Assembly (NCBI GenBank): GCA_029975475.1
Contig: JARKPB010000008.1
Location: 806,001-870,000 of the forward strand
Source: Anaerolineaceae bacterium
GTDB taxonomy: Bacteria > Chloroflexota > Anaerolineae > Anaerolineales > Anaerolineaceae
Length of the DNA: 64,000 nt
Reading direction: 5' to 3'
The position numbers and the translations under genes are program-made. The notes beneath the pieces are model-generated. The model was not told where the DNA came from and did no database searches. It saw only the letters and a program-made list of their open reading frames with translations. Shown here piece after piece: positions 18,673-26,530 of this stretch (the first letter of the stretch is position 1; the number at the start of each line of letters is the position of its first letter).

Positions 18673-20475
18673 CTAGTCTTCCTCTAAACGCAATACCGCC
18701 ATAAAGGCTTCTTGCGGAATTTCCACGCTGCCGACCATCTTCATCCGCCGTTTTCCTTTTTTCTGTTTTTCCAGCAGCTTCTTTTTCCGGGTAATATCAC
18801 CGCCGTAACACTTGGCAAGCACATCTTTGCGCATCGCCCGAACATTGGCGCGAGAGATAATCCTTCCGCCGGAGGCAGCCTGTACCGCGACGTCAAACTG
18901 CTGCCGCGGAATAATATCTTTCAGTTTCGTGACCAGCCGCTGTCCTTTGTGATAAGCATCTTCTTTGTGGACAATGGCAGTCAAAGCGTCCACAGGTTCA
19001 CCGCCCACCATGATCTCCAAACGAACCAGATTCCCGGGACGGTATTCCAGAAACGAATAATCCATGGAAGCGTATCCCTTGGTGCGGCTTTTCAAATCAT
19101 CAAAAAAGTCAACGATCAATTCGGAGAGCGGTATTTCAAAATTCAACTGCACCCGGTTCGGCGCCGGGTATTCCTGGCTTTTATAACTTCCCCGCCTCTT
19201 GGTCACCAGATCCATGACGGTGCCGTAAAATTCGGTTGGGGTGAAGATTTGTAAATTCATCCAGGGTTCGCGGATTTCCTGGATGATGGCTTCATCAGGC
19301 AATTGTGCCGGGGAATCAATCCGGCTGACCGCGCCATCCAAAGTCACCACCTCGTATTCCACCGAAGGCGCGGTAACGATAATGTCCAGGTCGTATTCGC
19401 GTTCCAGCCGTTCCTGGATAATTTCCATATGGAACAAACCTAAAAAACCGCACCGAAAGCCAAAATTTAACGCCTGAGATTTTTCCGGCACAAAAACCAG
19501 TGAAGCATCGTTCAATTGAAGCTTCTCAAGAGCGTCTTTAAGGTCTGAATAATCGTCATTTTCCACAGGGTAGATACCGGCAAACACCATCGGTTTCGGG
19601 TGGCGGTAGCCCGGCAGCGGAGCTTTTGCCGGTGTCGCTGCCGAGGTAAACGTGTCACCGACGCGGCACTCCTGAACTGTTTTCAGCCCGGTGGCCACAT
19701 AGCCGACATCCCCCACCGTTAATCGCTCGGTGGGTTTCATATTTGGCGAGAAAATCCCAATTTCAACAGGCTTGACATCGGTTTGCGCTGCCATTAACCG
19801 CAACGTATCGGCGGCGCGAATCGATCCCTGCATGACCCGAATGTAGGCAACAACCCCTTTGTACGGGTCGTAGTGAGAATCAAAAATCAGGGCGGTTAAG
19901 GGTTCATTTTCATCACCGCGCGGCGGCGGAATATGCCGGACCACCGCTTCTAATACCTGGTCAATGTTTATCCCTTCTTTCGCCGAAATGCGCAGAATTT
20001 CTTCAGGCGGAAAACCGAGCAGGCTGCCAACTTCATCCGCGACCTCGTCCGGTCTGGCAGAGGGTAAATCGATCTTGTTGATTACCGGAAGGACCGTGAG
20101 ATTGGAATCAATCGCCAGATAAAGATTGGCAAGCGTCTGCGCTTCAATCCCCTGGGTGGCATCAACGACCAAAACGGCCCCTTCACAGGCTTCAAGAGCG
20201 CGCGAAACCTCGTAATTAAAATCCACATGCCCCGGAGTATCAATCAGATTGAGTTCGTAAGATTCACCGTCCTTGGCGGAATAAAGCATCCTGACCGCGC
20301 TGGCTTTTATCGTTACCCCTTTCTCGCGCTCCAGATCCATTGAATCCAGGACCTGCTCGGTCATCTCCCGGTCGGAAATTGTGCCGGTCATTTGAAGCAA
20401 GCGGTCAGCGAGAGTCGATTTGCCGTGGTCAATATGTGCAATGATGCAAAAGTTGCGAATCTTGTCAGTTCTCAT
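18673..20475 (-). CDS. lepA: Elongation factor 4 (LepA) GTPase
   Basis: LepA is a ribosome-bound translational GTPase. The 600 residues show G1 AHIDHGKST (about 13-21), the switch region with [14 protein letters not shown]3 [11 protein letters not shown] near residue 79, and G4 NKIDLPSA near 133. The LepA-specific C-terminal domain ends in the basic stretch [16 protein letters not shown]. Length is typical. It is the first gene of the 20-kb minus-strand block and diverges from the lipoprotein gene. A TGGTATACT extended -10 lies at 20495-20487, only 11 bases before the ATG, and no Shine-Dalgarno is visible, so the leader should be only a few bases long. Confidence 0.98.
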   Translation of the reverse strand: MRTDKIRNFCIIAHIDHGKSTLADRLLQMTGTISDREMTEQVLDSMDLEREKGVTIKASAVRMLYSAKDGESYELNLIDTPGHVDFNYEVSRALEACEGAVLVVDATQGIEAQTLANLYLAIDSNLTVLPVINKIDLPSARPDEVADEVGSLLGFPPEEILRISAKEGINIDQVLEAVVRHIPPPRGDENEPLTALIFDSHYDPYKGVVAYIRVMQGSIRAADTLRLMAAQTDVKPVEIGIFSPNMKPTERLTVGDVGYVATGLKTVQECRVGDTFTSAATPAKAPLPGYRHPKPMVFAGIYPVENDDYSDLKDALEKLQLNDASLVFVPEKSQALNFGFRCGFLGLFHMEIIQERLEREYDLDIIVTAPSVEYEVVTLDGAVSRIDSPAQLPDEAIIQEIREPWMNLQIFTPTEFYGTVMDLVTKRRGSYKSQEYPAPNRVQLNFEIPLSELIVDFFDDLKSRTKGYASMDYSFLEYRPGNLVRLEIMVGGEPVDALTAIVHKEDAYHKGQRLVTKLKDIIPRQQFDVAVQAASGGRIISRANVRAMRKDVLAKCYGGDITRKKKLLEKQKKGKRRMKMVGSVEIPQEAFMAVLRLEED

Positions 20476-20486
20476 AAACGGTTTTT

Positions 20487-20495
20487 AGTATACCA
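20487..20495 (-). promoter_or_regulatory. Extended -10 promoter of lepA
   Basis: On the minus strand the bases read TGG TATACT, an extended -10 with a five-of-six match to TATAAT. No convincing -35 lies 16-18 bases upstream. The ATG of lepA starts 11 bases downstream, so transcription would begin about five bases before it. Confidence 0.45.
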
Positions 20496-20545
20496 AATTT
20501 ATTTATCTATCTGGAATGAAATTATCCAAGAATCGCCAGAATGAC

Positions 20546-20551
20546 TATAAT
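20546..20551 (+). promoter_or_regulatory. -10 element (TATAAT) before LppM-like lipoprotein gene
   Basis: A perfect TATAAT sits 30 bases before ATG 20582. The matching -35 position (about 20523-20528) is weak. A strong Shine-Dalgarno GGAGGG at 20572-20577 falls in the expected leader. Confidence 0.5.
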
Positions 20552-20581
20552 AAAAATATCGGCAAACGCCTGGAGGGAAAC

Positions 20582-21346
20582 ATGAAAACAACACGTGTTT
20601 TGGTCATTTCCTTTCTGCTGCTTGTTTTATTGAGCGGATGTGTCGATATCACCCAGGAACTCACGATCAATTCGGACGGCAGCGGTTCAATCTCGATTGA
20701 TCAGGGCATTTCAAAAAGCGTGCTGGATATGGGTGGCGACCAGGGTTCTGTTTTCAATGATCTCAAAAAGCTGGAGACCGACCTGCGCGCTGACAGCACT
20801 TTCAAAAATATCCGGGTGGAAGAATACACCCAGGATGAAATGGTGCACTATAAATTAAGCGCAGATTTCACCAATCTGGACGCGATGATAAAAGCATTTG
20901 GGCAGGCAAATCTCGGTACCCCGGTCTCGCTGGAAAAACTGGACAACGGAAATTACCGCTTCCGCCAGGAAATCTCACCGGCAAATCTTGGCGGTGAAAG
21001 CATGAACGCCAACGACCAGGCTTCCAAAGAAATGGTAAAGTCCCTGTTTAAAGACAGGTTCTGGACCCTTAGGATAACCGTTCCGAACATTGTCAGCACT
21101 AACGGGCAGCGCAATGGGAATCAGGTGGAATGGAAAATCCCCCTGGCCGACTTGATGACCTCCTCAGAGGCTTCGGTAATGGAGCTTGAGTTCTCATTAA
21201 AAAGTGGGGTAAACAACCTGGCGCTGTATCTTTTGATCGGCGGCGGAATTTTTCTGTTGGCGGCTTTAGTACTTCTGATTGTTATCTTAACGCGGAAAAA
21301 ACAACCGCAAGGGTATTACCCACCATCGCCGCCTTATTCCTATTAG
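20582..21346 (+). CDS. LppM/DUF3153-like lipoprotein with C-terminal membrane helix
   Basis: The start is ATG 20582, chosen because GGAGGG sits at 20572-20577 and the protein then begins with a clean lipoprotein signal: MKTTR, a hydrophobic run, and the lipobox LLSGC with Cys20. An ATG at 20516 is in frame but lies upstream of the TATAAT promoter. The mature part (254 residues in all) begins DITQELTINSDGSGS, the repeated strand pattern of LppM-like/DUF3153 domains, and ends with a helix near residues 218-240 followed by a Tyr/Pro-rich cytoplasmic tail. So it is tethered at both ends and faces outward. The function of such proteins is not established. It diverges from lepA and converges on tlyA with an 18-base gap lacking a terminator. 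Confidence 0.75.
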   Translation: MKTTRVLVISFLLLVLLSGCVDITQELTINSDGSGSISIDQGISKSVLDMGGDQGSVFNDLKKLETDLRADSTFKNIRVEEYTQDEMVHYKLSADFTNLDAMIKAFGQANLGTPVSLEKLDNGNYRFRQEISPANLGGESMNANDQASKEMVKSLFKDRFWTLRITVPNIVSTNGQRNGNQVEWKIPLADLMTSSEASVMELEFSLKSGVNNLALYLLIGGGIFLLAALVLLIVILTRKKQPQGYYPPSPPYSY

Positions 21347-21364
21347 TCTGTAATTTGGCTGTAT

Positions 21365-22150
21365 TCATTTCGAAATCAATTGATTAATAATGGAACGGAC
21401 CTCCGCCTGGCTTAGTCCCGCTCGCTTCGCCAGGTGGATGAGAAATTCCTGATTTCCCTTCGGCCCGATGACTGGCGATCGGATGATCCCGAAGACACCA
21501 AAGCCAGTCTCCATGCACATTGCTGCGATTTCGGATAACACCCGCTGATGAACCAGCGGGTCGCGGATAACCCCTTTTCCTGGCGCGGCTTCCTCACGTC
21601 CAGCCTCAAACTGGGGTTTGATCAGGGCAATGACCTGGCCCTCATTTGTGAGCCAGTGGATCACCACTGGCAGCAATAAACCAAGCGAGATAAACGAAGC
21701 GTCAATCGTAATCAGGTCGACGGGTTCCGGCAGCGCTTTCAGGTACCGCGCATTGGTTTTTTCCATCACGATGACCCGGGGATCGCGCCGAATTTTCCAG
21801 CTCAACTGGCCAAAGCCGACATCTATGGCATATACCCGGCGGGCGCCTGCCTGAAGCAGACAATCCGTAAATCCCCCCGTGCTGGCGCCTACATCCGCGC
21901 AGATCAAATCTGAAACGTCACCGCTAAAAAAACGATCGAGGGCCGCCTGCAATTTTTCGCCCCCGCGCGAAACAAATCGACTCTGGGCGACCATTTCAAG
22001 GCGCGCATCAGATGAGACAAGAACGGCCGGTTTATACTCCGGCTGACCGTTCACCAGCACACTGCCAGCCAGAATCAAGCGCTGAGCCTGGCTTCTAGAT
22101 TCGGCTAAACCCCGTTCAACGGCCAACATATCGAGACGAATTTTCGCCAT
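21365..22150 (-). CDS. tlyA: TlyA-type rRNA 2'-O-methyltransferase / hemolysin A family
   Basis: The 261-residue protein has an N-terminal S4 RNA-binding domain (RLDMLAVERGLAESRSQAQR, then GSVLVNGQ), followed by an FtsJ-like methyltransferase with ADVGASTGGFTDCLLQ as the SAM motif, VYAIDVGFGQL next, and LITIDASFISL. TlyA methylates ribose 2'-OH of cytidines in 16S and 23S rRNA in actinobacteria; many Chloroflexi homologues are annotated from sequence only. The ATG at 22150 lies 6 bases after a TAGAAT hexamer on the same strand, which points to leaderless translation. It diverges from the prenyltransferase gene. Confidence 0.93.
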   Translation of the reverse strand: MAKIRLDMLAVERGLAESRSQAQRLILAGSVLVNGQPEYKPAVLVSSDARLEMVAQSRFVSRGGEKLQAALDRFFSGDVSDLICADVGASTGGFTDCLLQAGARRVYAIDVGFGQLSWKIRRDPRVIVMEKTNARYLKALPEPVDLITIDASFISLGLLLPVVIHWLTNEGQVIALIKPQFEAGREEAAPGKGVIRDPLVHQRVLSEIAAMCMETGFGVFGIIRSPVIGPKGNQEFLIHLAKRAGLSQAEVRSIINQLISK

Positions 22151-22156
22151 TACCTT

Positions 22157-22162
22157 ATTCTA
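22157..22162 (-). promoter_or_regulatory. -10-like TAGAAT six bases before tlyA
   Basis: TAGAAT on the minus strand ends 6 bases before the tlyA ATG, so the predicted transcription start falls on or next to the start codon. No -35 or TGn extension is seen. Confidence 0.4.
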
Positions 22163-22180
22163 CCCGCGGAATGGCACTTA

Positions 22181-22189
22181 TGATATGAT
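22181..22189 (+). promoter_or_regulatory. Extended -10 promoter of ubiA-like gene
   Basis: TGA TATGAT ends 6 bases before ATG 22196. With usual initiation 6-7 bases after the -10, the transcript would start at the ATG itself. No Shine-Dalgarno is present between them. Confidence 0.45.
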
Positions 22190-22195
22190 AATTTT

Positions 22196-23089
22196 ATGCT
22201 CAAAGCGCTCATCAAAGCCATGCGTCCTCGCCAGTGGACGAAAAACGCCTTTGTTCTGGCAGCGGTTGTCTTCGACCGTCAGATACCCAATCCTTTTTCA
22301 ACGGAGCCCCACAGCGCCGTCCCGTTTTTGCGCAGCCTGGCAGGAATGGTATTATTCTGTTTCCTCTCCAGCGCCGTTTACCTGATCAATGATTTAATGG
22401 ACATTGACGCGGATCGTCTTCATCCGCAAAAGAGAAATCGTCCCATCGCTTCGGGCCAGCTGCCGGCCGGGGCGGCGGCCGCTGCCGCGCTGGCGCTGGC
22501 AGCATTCAGCCTGATTTGCGCGTACCTGCTCTCCCCAACCTTTCTGATCATCCTGATCGCATATTTCGTCACCAATCTCTTCTACTCAAAATGGTTAAAA
22601 CACATCCCGCTCATTGACGTGCTGTTCATCGCACTGGGATTTGTCCTGCGGGTTGCGGGCGGAGTGTCGCTGATTCAGGTCGAGCGGTTTTCCCCGTGGC
22701 TCTATGTGGTGACCACGCTGCTGGCATTGTATCTCGGGTTTGGTAAGCGCCGGGCTGAACTTGCTCTTCTGTCTGGCGGGGGTTCTTCCACCCGCCGGGT
22801 TCTGGATGGATATACCCTCGGCCTACTCGACCAGCTGATCACGATTGTCTCGGCGACCACGATCGTGGCGTACAGCCTTTACACCTTCTCAGCTCCCAAT
22901 TTACCGGAAAACCACAGCATGATGCTGACCATTCCCTTTGTACTGTTTGGGATCTTTCGTTACTTATATCTAATTCAGGTCAAGGAAGAGGGTGGCGCGC
23001 CGGAAGAATTATTGTTAAAAGATCGCCCCCTGCAAGCTTCCATATTCTTCTGGGGTTTGTCCATTTTTATCATTTTTTATATTTTTTGA
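22196..23089 (+). CDS. UbiA-family prenyltransferase, decaprenyl-phosphate phosphoribosyltransferase-like
   Basis: The 297-residue polytopic protein begins with KAMRPRQWTKNAFVLA and has the first Asp-rich motif NDLMDIDADRLHPQKRNRP near residues 64-82, whose H-P-x-K-x-x-R-P tail is the signature of DPPR synthases. Further matches are the second-motif region YSKWLKHIPLIDVLFIALG, LGFGKRRAEL, and the C-terminal FRYLYLIQ...LLKDRPLQ. Known DPPR synthases attach phosphoribose from PRPP to polyprenyl phosphate in the membrane, the first step to decaprenyl-phosphoryl arabinose. Followed at once by mevalonate kinase and isopentenyl phosphate kinase, it fits a polyprenyl-carrier pathway. The true donor in this organism is inference. 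Confidence 0.85.
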   Translation: MLKALIKAMRPRQWTKNAFVLAAVVFDRQIPNPFSTEPHSAVPFLRSLAGMVLFCFLSSAVYLINDLMDIDADRLHPQKRNRPIASGQLPAGAAAAAALALAAFSLICAYLLSPTFLIILIAYFVTNLFYSKWLKHIPLIDVLFIALGFVLRVAGGVSLIQVERFSPWLYVVTTLLALYLGFGKRRAELALLSGGGSSTRRVLDGYTLGLLDQLITIVSATTIVAYSLYTFSAPNLPENHSMMLTIPFVLFGIFRYLYLIQVKEEGGAPEELLLKDRPLQASIFFWGLSIFIIFYIF

Positions 23090-23090
23090 T

Positions 23091-24041
23091 ATGGTTCAAC
23101 GGCTCACTTCTACGGCAATCGGAAAGATTATCCTCACTGGAGAACATGCGGCCGTCTACGGGTATCCTGCGATTGCGTTACCGGTCAGGCAGGTTGGTGT
23201 TTCCGTCTCCATCAGCCCCAATCAACCCGGAGCCGGCGTTTGGTTAGACGCCCCGCAAATCCGCTTAGCGGGCGCTGTTCAATCCCTGCCGCCCGACAAC
23301 CCCTTGCGAACCGCAGTGCGGATCATCACGACCCGCTATGCGCTTCCGGAATGCCCGGATATAAAGATTCGGATCACCTCAACCATCCCGGTCGCCGCGG
23401 GCATGGGTTCAAGCGCGGCAATCGCCGTGGCGCTTGCCCGGGCGTTTGCCGCTTATTATTCAATTCACGTGGGGGTGGATGAAATATCCGCCACAGCGTA
23501 TGAAATTGAAAAAATTCAACACGGCTCACCTTCGGGGATTGACAACAGCGTGATTAGTTATGAAAGCGCTGTTTATTTCAGGAAGGGGTTCCCGATTGAG
23601 TTTATCAAACCGGGCGGGGAGTTCCATTTTCTAATCGCGAATTCAGGCGTAAGCGCCAGTACCCGCGCGGTGGTGCAATCTGTGCGCGATGAATACGAGA
23701 AATCCCCGGCTTTTTTCCGCTCCCTTTTTGAACAAATTGGCAGGCTCAGCCAGGTGGCCCGGTCCGCTTTTGAAAGCGGTAATGTGCGCGAACTGGGTGA
23801 GACCATGTCCGCCTGCCATGATCGGCTCAAAGATCTGACGGTCAGTTCCCCGGTGCTGGACCGTCTGGTCAAATCGGCGTTGGAATCTAAAGCGCTTGGC
23901 GCGAAACTTTCTGGAGCGGGACGGGGAGGAGCGATCATCGCTCTCGTTTCACAGAATGATCTTGATACGACTGCGATAGCGCTCAAAGCAGCCGGAGCAC
24001 GGGAGGTCCTCAAAATGCAGCTCTCCCCGGAGGTCGGATAA
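23091..24041 (+). CDS. mvk: Mevalonate kinase
   Basis: Mevalonate kinase phosphorylates mevalonate to 5-phosphomevalonate for isoprenoid synthesis. The 316-residue protein is a GHMP kinase: an N-terminal GKIILTGEHAAVYGYPAI segment, the ATP loop TIPVAAGMGSSAAIAVAL near residues 99-116, a GSPSGIDNSVISY stretch carrying the catalytic Asp, and motif 3 GAKLSGAGRGGAIIAL near 265. It begins one base after the prenyltransferase stop, and its TAA is directly followed by the ATG of the isopentenyl phosphate kinase, so all three are co-translated. Most bacteria use the MEP route; this gene indicates a mevalonate route. Confidence 0.95.
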   Translation: MVQRLTSTAIGKIILTGEHAAVYGYPAIALPVRQVGVSVSISPNQPGAGVWLDAPQIRLAGAVQSLPPDNPLRTAVRIITTRYALPECPDIKIRITSTIPVAAGMGSSAAIAVALARAFAAYYSIHVGVDEISATAYEIEKIQHGSPSGIDNSVISYESAVYFRKGFPIEFIKPGGEFHFLIANSGVSASTRAVVQSVRDEYEKSPAFFRSLFEQIGRLSQVARSAFESGNVRELGETMSACHDRLKDLTVSSPVLDRLVKSALESKALGAKLSGAGRGGAIIALVSQNDLDTTAIALKAAGAREVLKMQLSPEVG

Positions 24042-24860
24042 ATGCTGACCCTGCTGAAATTGGGGGGCTCTCTGATCACCGAAAAGAGTAAAGCCTGCGA
24101 AATCAACCAGGATATTTTAGATCGGCTATGCGCAGAAATCGCGCGGTCTAGAAAACAATTTCCCGAGGTCCAGATCATCCTCGGCCACGGTTCTGGATCT
24201 TTTGGCCACATTCCGGCCCAAAAATATCGGACCCGCGAAGGAGTCTCAACCAACCAGCAATGGCTCGGCTTCGCTGAGGTGTATCATCAGGCGCGCGCCC
24301 TGAACAACGCGGTGATAACCGCCCTGCACCGGCACGGCGTTCCGGCTGTGGCGTTCCCGGTTTCATCCAGCGCCTATCGAGATAATTGCGGCAAGGTATC
24401 CTGGGATTTACGGCCGCTTTCTGCTGCCTTAGAACACCATCTTTTACCGGTTGTTTACGGCGACGTCCTTTTTGACGAATCGATTGGCGGGACGATCCTA
24501 TCAACTGAAGAAATTTTTGAAATCCTCGCTCATCGGCTTCCGGTAAATCGAATCCTGATTGCCGGAAAAGAAGCCGGCGTGTTCGCGGATTTTCCTGTTA
24601 ATCATCGCCTCATTCGGTACATTTCAGCCAGAAACCATTCCCCTGAAAAGGTATTGTTGAAGGGTTCTTCTGCAATTGATGTAACCGGCGGGATGGCATC
24701 GAAAGTTCAACTAATGCTTCAAATTGTCACTCGCAATCCCGCGATTATCGCAAGAATCTTTTCTGGATTGGAACCTGGCAGCATCAATAAAGCGCTGGCA
24801 GATGAGGAAACCGGGACGACAATTGCCTGGGAAGAGGAAGGATACCATGATCGTAGATAG
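24042..24860 (+). CDS. ipk: Isopentenyl phosphate kinase
   Basis: This amino-acid-kinase-fold enzyme phosphorylates isopentenyl phosphate to isopentenyl diphosphate, the last step of the alternative (archaeal-type) mevalonate pathway. The 272 residues start LTLLKLGGSLITEK (phosphate loop) and have ILGHGSGSFGHIPA with the family's key histidine, then VYGDVLFD and STEEIFEILA, and a SSAIDVTGGMASKV motif near 210. A glutamate 5-kinase is ruled out by the GHGSGSFGH motif and by the mvk neighbour. The phosphomevalonate decarboxylase that would link Mvk and Ipk is not in this window. The gene overlaps the dGTPase gene by 14 bases. Confidence 0.94.
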   Translation: MLTLLKLGGSLITEKSKACEINQDILDRLCAEIARSRKQFPEVQIILGHGSGSFGHIPAQKYRTREGVSTNQQWLGFAEVYHQARALNNAVITALHRHGVPAVAFPVSSSAYRDNCGKVSWDLRPLSAALEHHLLPVVYGDVLFDESIGGTILSTEEIFEILAHRLPVNRILIAGKEAGVFADFPVNHRLIRYISARNHSPEKVLLKGSSAIDVTGGMASKVQLMLQIVTRNPAIIARIFSGLEPGSINKALADEETGTTIAWEEEGYHDRR

Positions 24861-25995
24861 AAACATGCTGGAGTCAAGAGAAAATGCGCTCGCGCCGTAC
24901 GGTATTCGCAGCCAGAACAGCAAGGGCCGTTTGTACCCGGATCATGAACCGGATTTTCGCACCGCGTTTCAACGCGACCGGGACCGTATTCTACACACCA
25001 CCGCCTTCCGGCGCCTGGAGTACAAAACCCAGGTGTTTATCAACTTTGAGGGAGATTATTACCGCACTCGCCTGACGCACACGCTGGAAGTCACGCAGAT
25101 TGGAAGGACAATTGCCCGCGCCTTGGGCGCAAACGAAGATCTTGTAGAAGCGATTTGCCTTGCCCACGATCTCGGCCACCCGGCGTTTGGCCATTCCGGC
25201 GAGGCGACCCTCGCCAGACTGATGACGGGACACGGCGGTTTTGACCACAACAAACAGTCTTTCCGCATTGTTACTGAACTTGAAAACCGCTATCCCGAAT
25301 ACCCGGGCTTGAATTTAACCTGGGAAGTTCTGGAAGGCATTGTCAAGCACGAGACGGAATACGATGTCGCGGATGCCCAGGACTTCAACCCGCATTTGCG
25401 CGGGCATCTCGAAGCGCAGATAACGAACGTTGCGGATGAACTGGCATATACCGCTCACGATCTGGATGACGGATTGAGATCAGGGATGATCACCGTCGAA
25501 ATGCTGGACGGGTTGGAAATCTGGAAAGAACTCACCCGAAAAGTCGGGTGGAAGGATAAGTACCTGAATGACATCTCGCGCCATCAACTGATCCGCGAAC
25601 TGATTGGGCTGGAAGTCAGCGACCTGATTAATACCACAGCCAAAAATCTTCATGACAGCGGAGTGCAATCCGTAGACGAGTTGCAGCAACTACCGTATAA
25701 TGTTGTTTCCTTTAGCGACAATCTAAAAACGCTTAACCAACCATTAAAGGCGTTTTTGTATGCCAACCTTTACAAACACTATCGCGTCGTCAGAATGCAG
25801 ATGAAAGCCGAACGGATCTTAACCGATTTATTTAACGCCTACTGTTCGCAACCCAGCATACTGCCCCGCCATATTCAGCCGATCGTTGACCAGCGCGGGC
25901 TGGAAAGAACGATCAGCGACTATATCGCAGGGATGACCGATCGCTTCGCGACAGATGAACACCAGCGGCTGTTTGATCCTCAAGTACTGCCGTAA
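24847..25995 (+). CDS. dgt: Deoxyguanosinetriphosphate triphosphohydrolase-like HD protein
   Basis: The start is ATG 24847 (MIVDRNMLESREN): GAGGAAGG lies 5 bases upstream and the 14-base overlap with ipk is ordinary, whereas the longer frame from 24724 would overlap ipk by 137 bases. The 382 residues include the dGTPase block DRDRILHTTAFRRLEYKTQV and the HD metal site RLTHTLEVTQIGRTIA ... CLAHDLGHPAFGHSGE, with the final Asp in AHDLDDG. These enzymes hydrolyse dNTPs, usually dGTP, to deoxynucleoside and triphosphate, and shape dNTP pools. This is the shorter type 2 form, without the E. coli Dgt insertions. Likely co-transcribed with greA, 14 bases downstream. Confidence 0.92.
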   Translation: MIVDRNMLESRENALAPYGIRSQNSKGRLYPDHEPDFRTAFQRDRDRILHTTAFRRLEYKTQVFINFEGDYYRTRLTHTLEVTQIGRTIARALGANEDLVEAICLAHDLGHPAFGHSGEATLARLMTGHGGFDHNKQSFRIVTELENRYPEYPGLNLTWEVLEGIVKHETEYDVADAQDFNPHLRGHLEAQITNVADELAYTAHDLDDGLRSGMITVEMLDGLEIWKELTRKVGWKDKYLNDISRHQLIRELIGLEVSDLINTTAKNLHDSGVQSVDELQQLPYNVVSFSDNLKTLNQPLKAFLYANLYKHYRVVRMQMKAERILTDLFNAYCSQPSILPRHIQPIVDQRGLERTISDYIAGMTDRFATDEHQRLFDPQVLP

Positions 25996-26009
25996 ATCAG
26001 GAGATTTGC

Positions 26010-26495
26010 ATGAACAACGCGCCATCGTACCTCACCAGAGAAGGCGAAAAAAAACTGAGAGAAGAACTGGCACACTTAAAAGGTCCCGCCAGGGAAGAAC
26101 TGGCGGCACGTTTACGCTTCGCAATCCAACAGGGGGACCTATCCGAAAACGCGGATTACTCAGCGGCAAAAGAAGAACAGGCGTTTTTGGAAGGCAGGAT
26201 TCAAGAATTGGAAAGAATCCTGAGCAATGTAATCTTCATCGATGAAGCTGCCCAGGACTTGGATGTGGTTAACATCGGGGCCAATGTAACGGTTCAAGAA
26301 ATCGGGTATCAAGATGAAGATACCTACTTCCTGGTCGGTCCCAAGGAAGCGGATCCTGGCTCAAACCGTATCTCGTATGAATCGCCCTTTGGAAAAGCCC
26401 TGATCGGACATCGGGCTGGCGAAGTGGTTGAAGCGCTGACCCCCGCCGGAACGATAAAACTAAAAATCTTAAAAATTTCGTACGACCACCTGTAA
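26010..26495 (+). CDS. greA: Transcription elongation factor GreA
   Basis: GreA enters the RNA polymerase secondary channel and stimulates cleavage of backtracked RNA. The 161 residues show the N-terminal coiled-coil with YLTREGEKKLREELAHLK, the tip acidic residues in DLSENADYSAAKEEQ (Asp and Glu needed for cleavage), and the C-terminal FKBP-like domain with SPFGKALIGHRAGEVVE. Length is standard. AGGAG lies 8 bases before ATG. A strong hairpin terminator follows the stop by one base. Confidence 0.98.
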   Translation: MNNAPSYLTREGEKKLREELAHLKGPAREELAARLRFAIQQGDLSENADYSAAKEEQAFLEGRIQELERILSNVIFIDEAAQDLDVVNIGANVTVQEIGYQDEDTYFLVGPKEADPGSNRISYESPFGKALIGHRAGEVVEALTPAGTIKLKILKISYDHL

Positions 26496-26496
26496 A

Positions 26497-26530
26497 CAAA
26501 AGAGGCTGGTTTCCACCAGCCTCTTTTGTT
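26497..26530. terminator. Bidirectional rho-independent terminator between greA and a convergent gene
   Basis: A 14-base perfect stem (26497-26510 with 26515-26528) with a TTCC loop has T-rich flanks on both strands. It ends greA on the plus strand and the membrane-protein gene 26531-27619 on the minus strand. Confidence 0.9.

Noticed and set aside
18712-19254. 180-codon frame on the plus strand opposite lepA
   Set aside because: It is antisense to a clear LepA coding region, with no family similarity or ribosome site.
24724-24846. Upstream start for the dGTPase
   Set aside because: It would overlap isopentenyl phosphate kinase by 137 bases; ATG 24847 has GAGGAAGG in front and gives the usual N-terminus.
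25692-25700. TATAAT inside the dGTPase gene
   Set aside because: It lies mid-gene with no start codon of a separate gene nearby; taken as chance.
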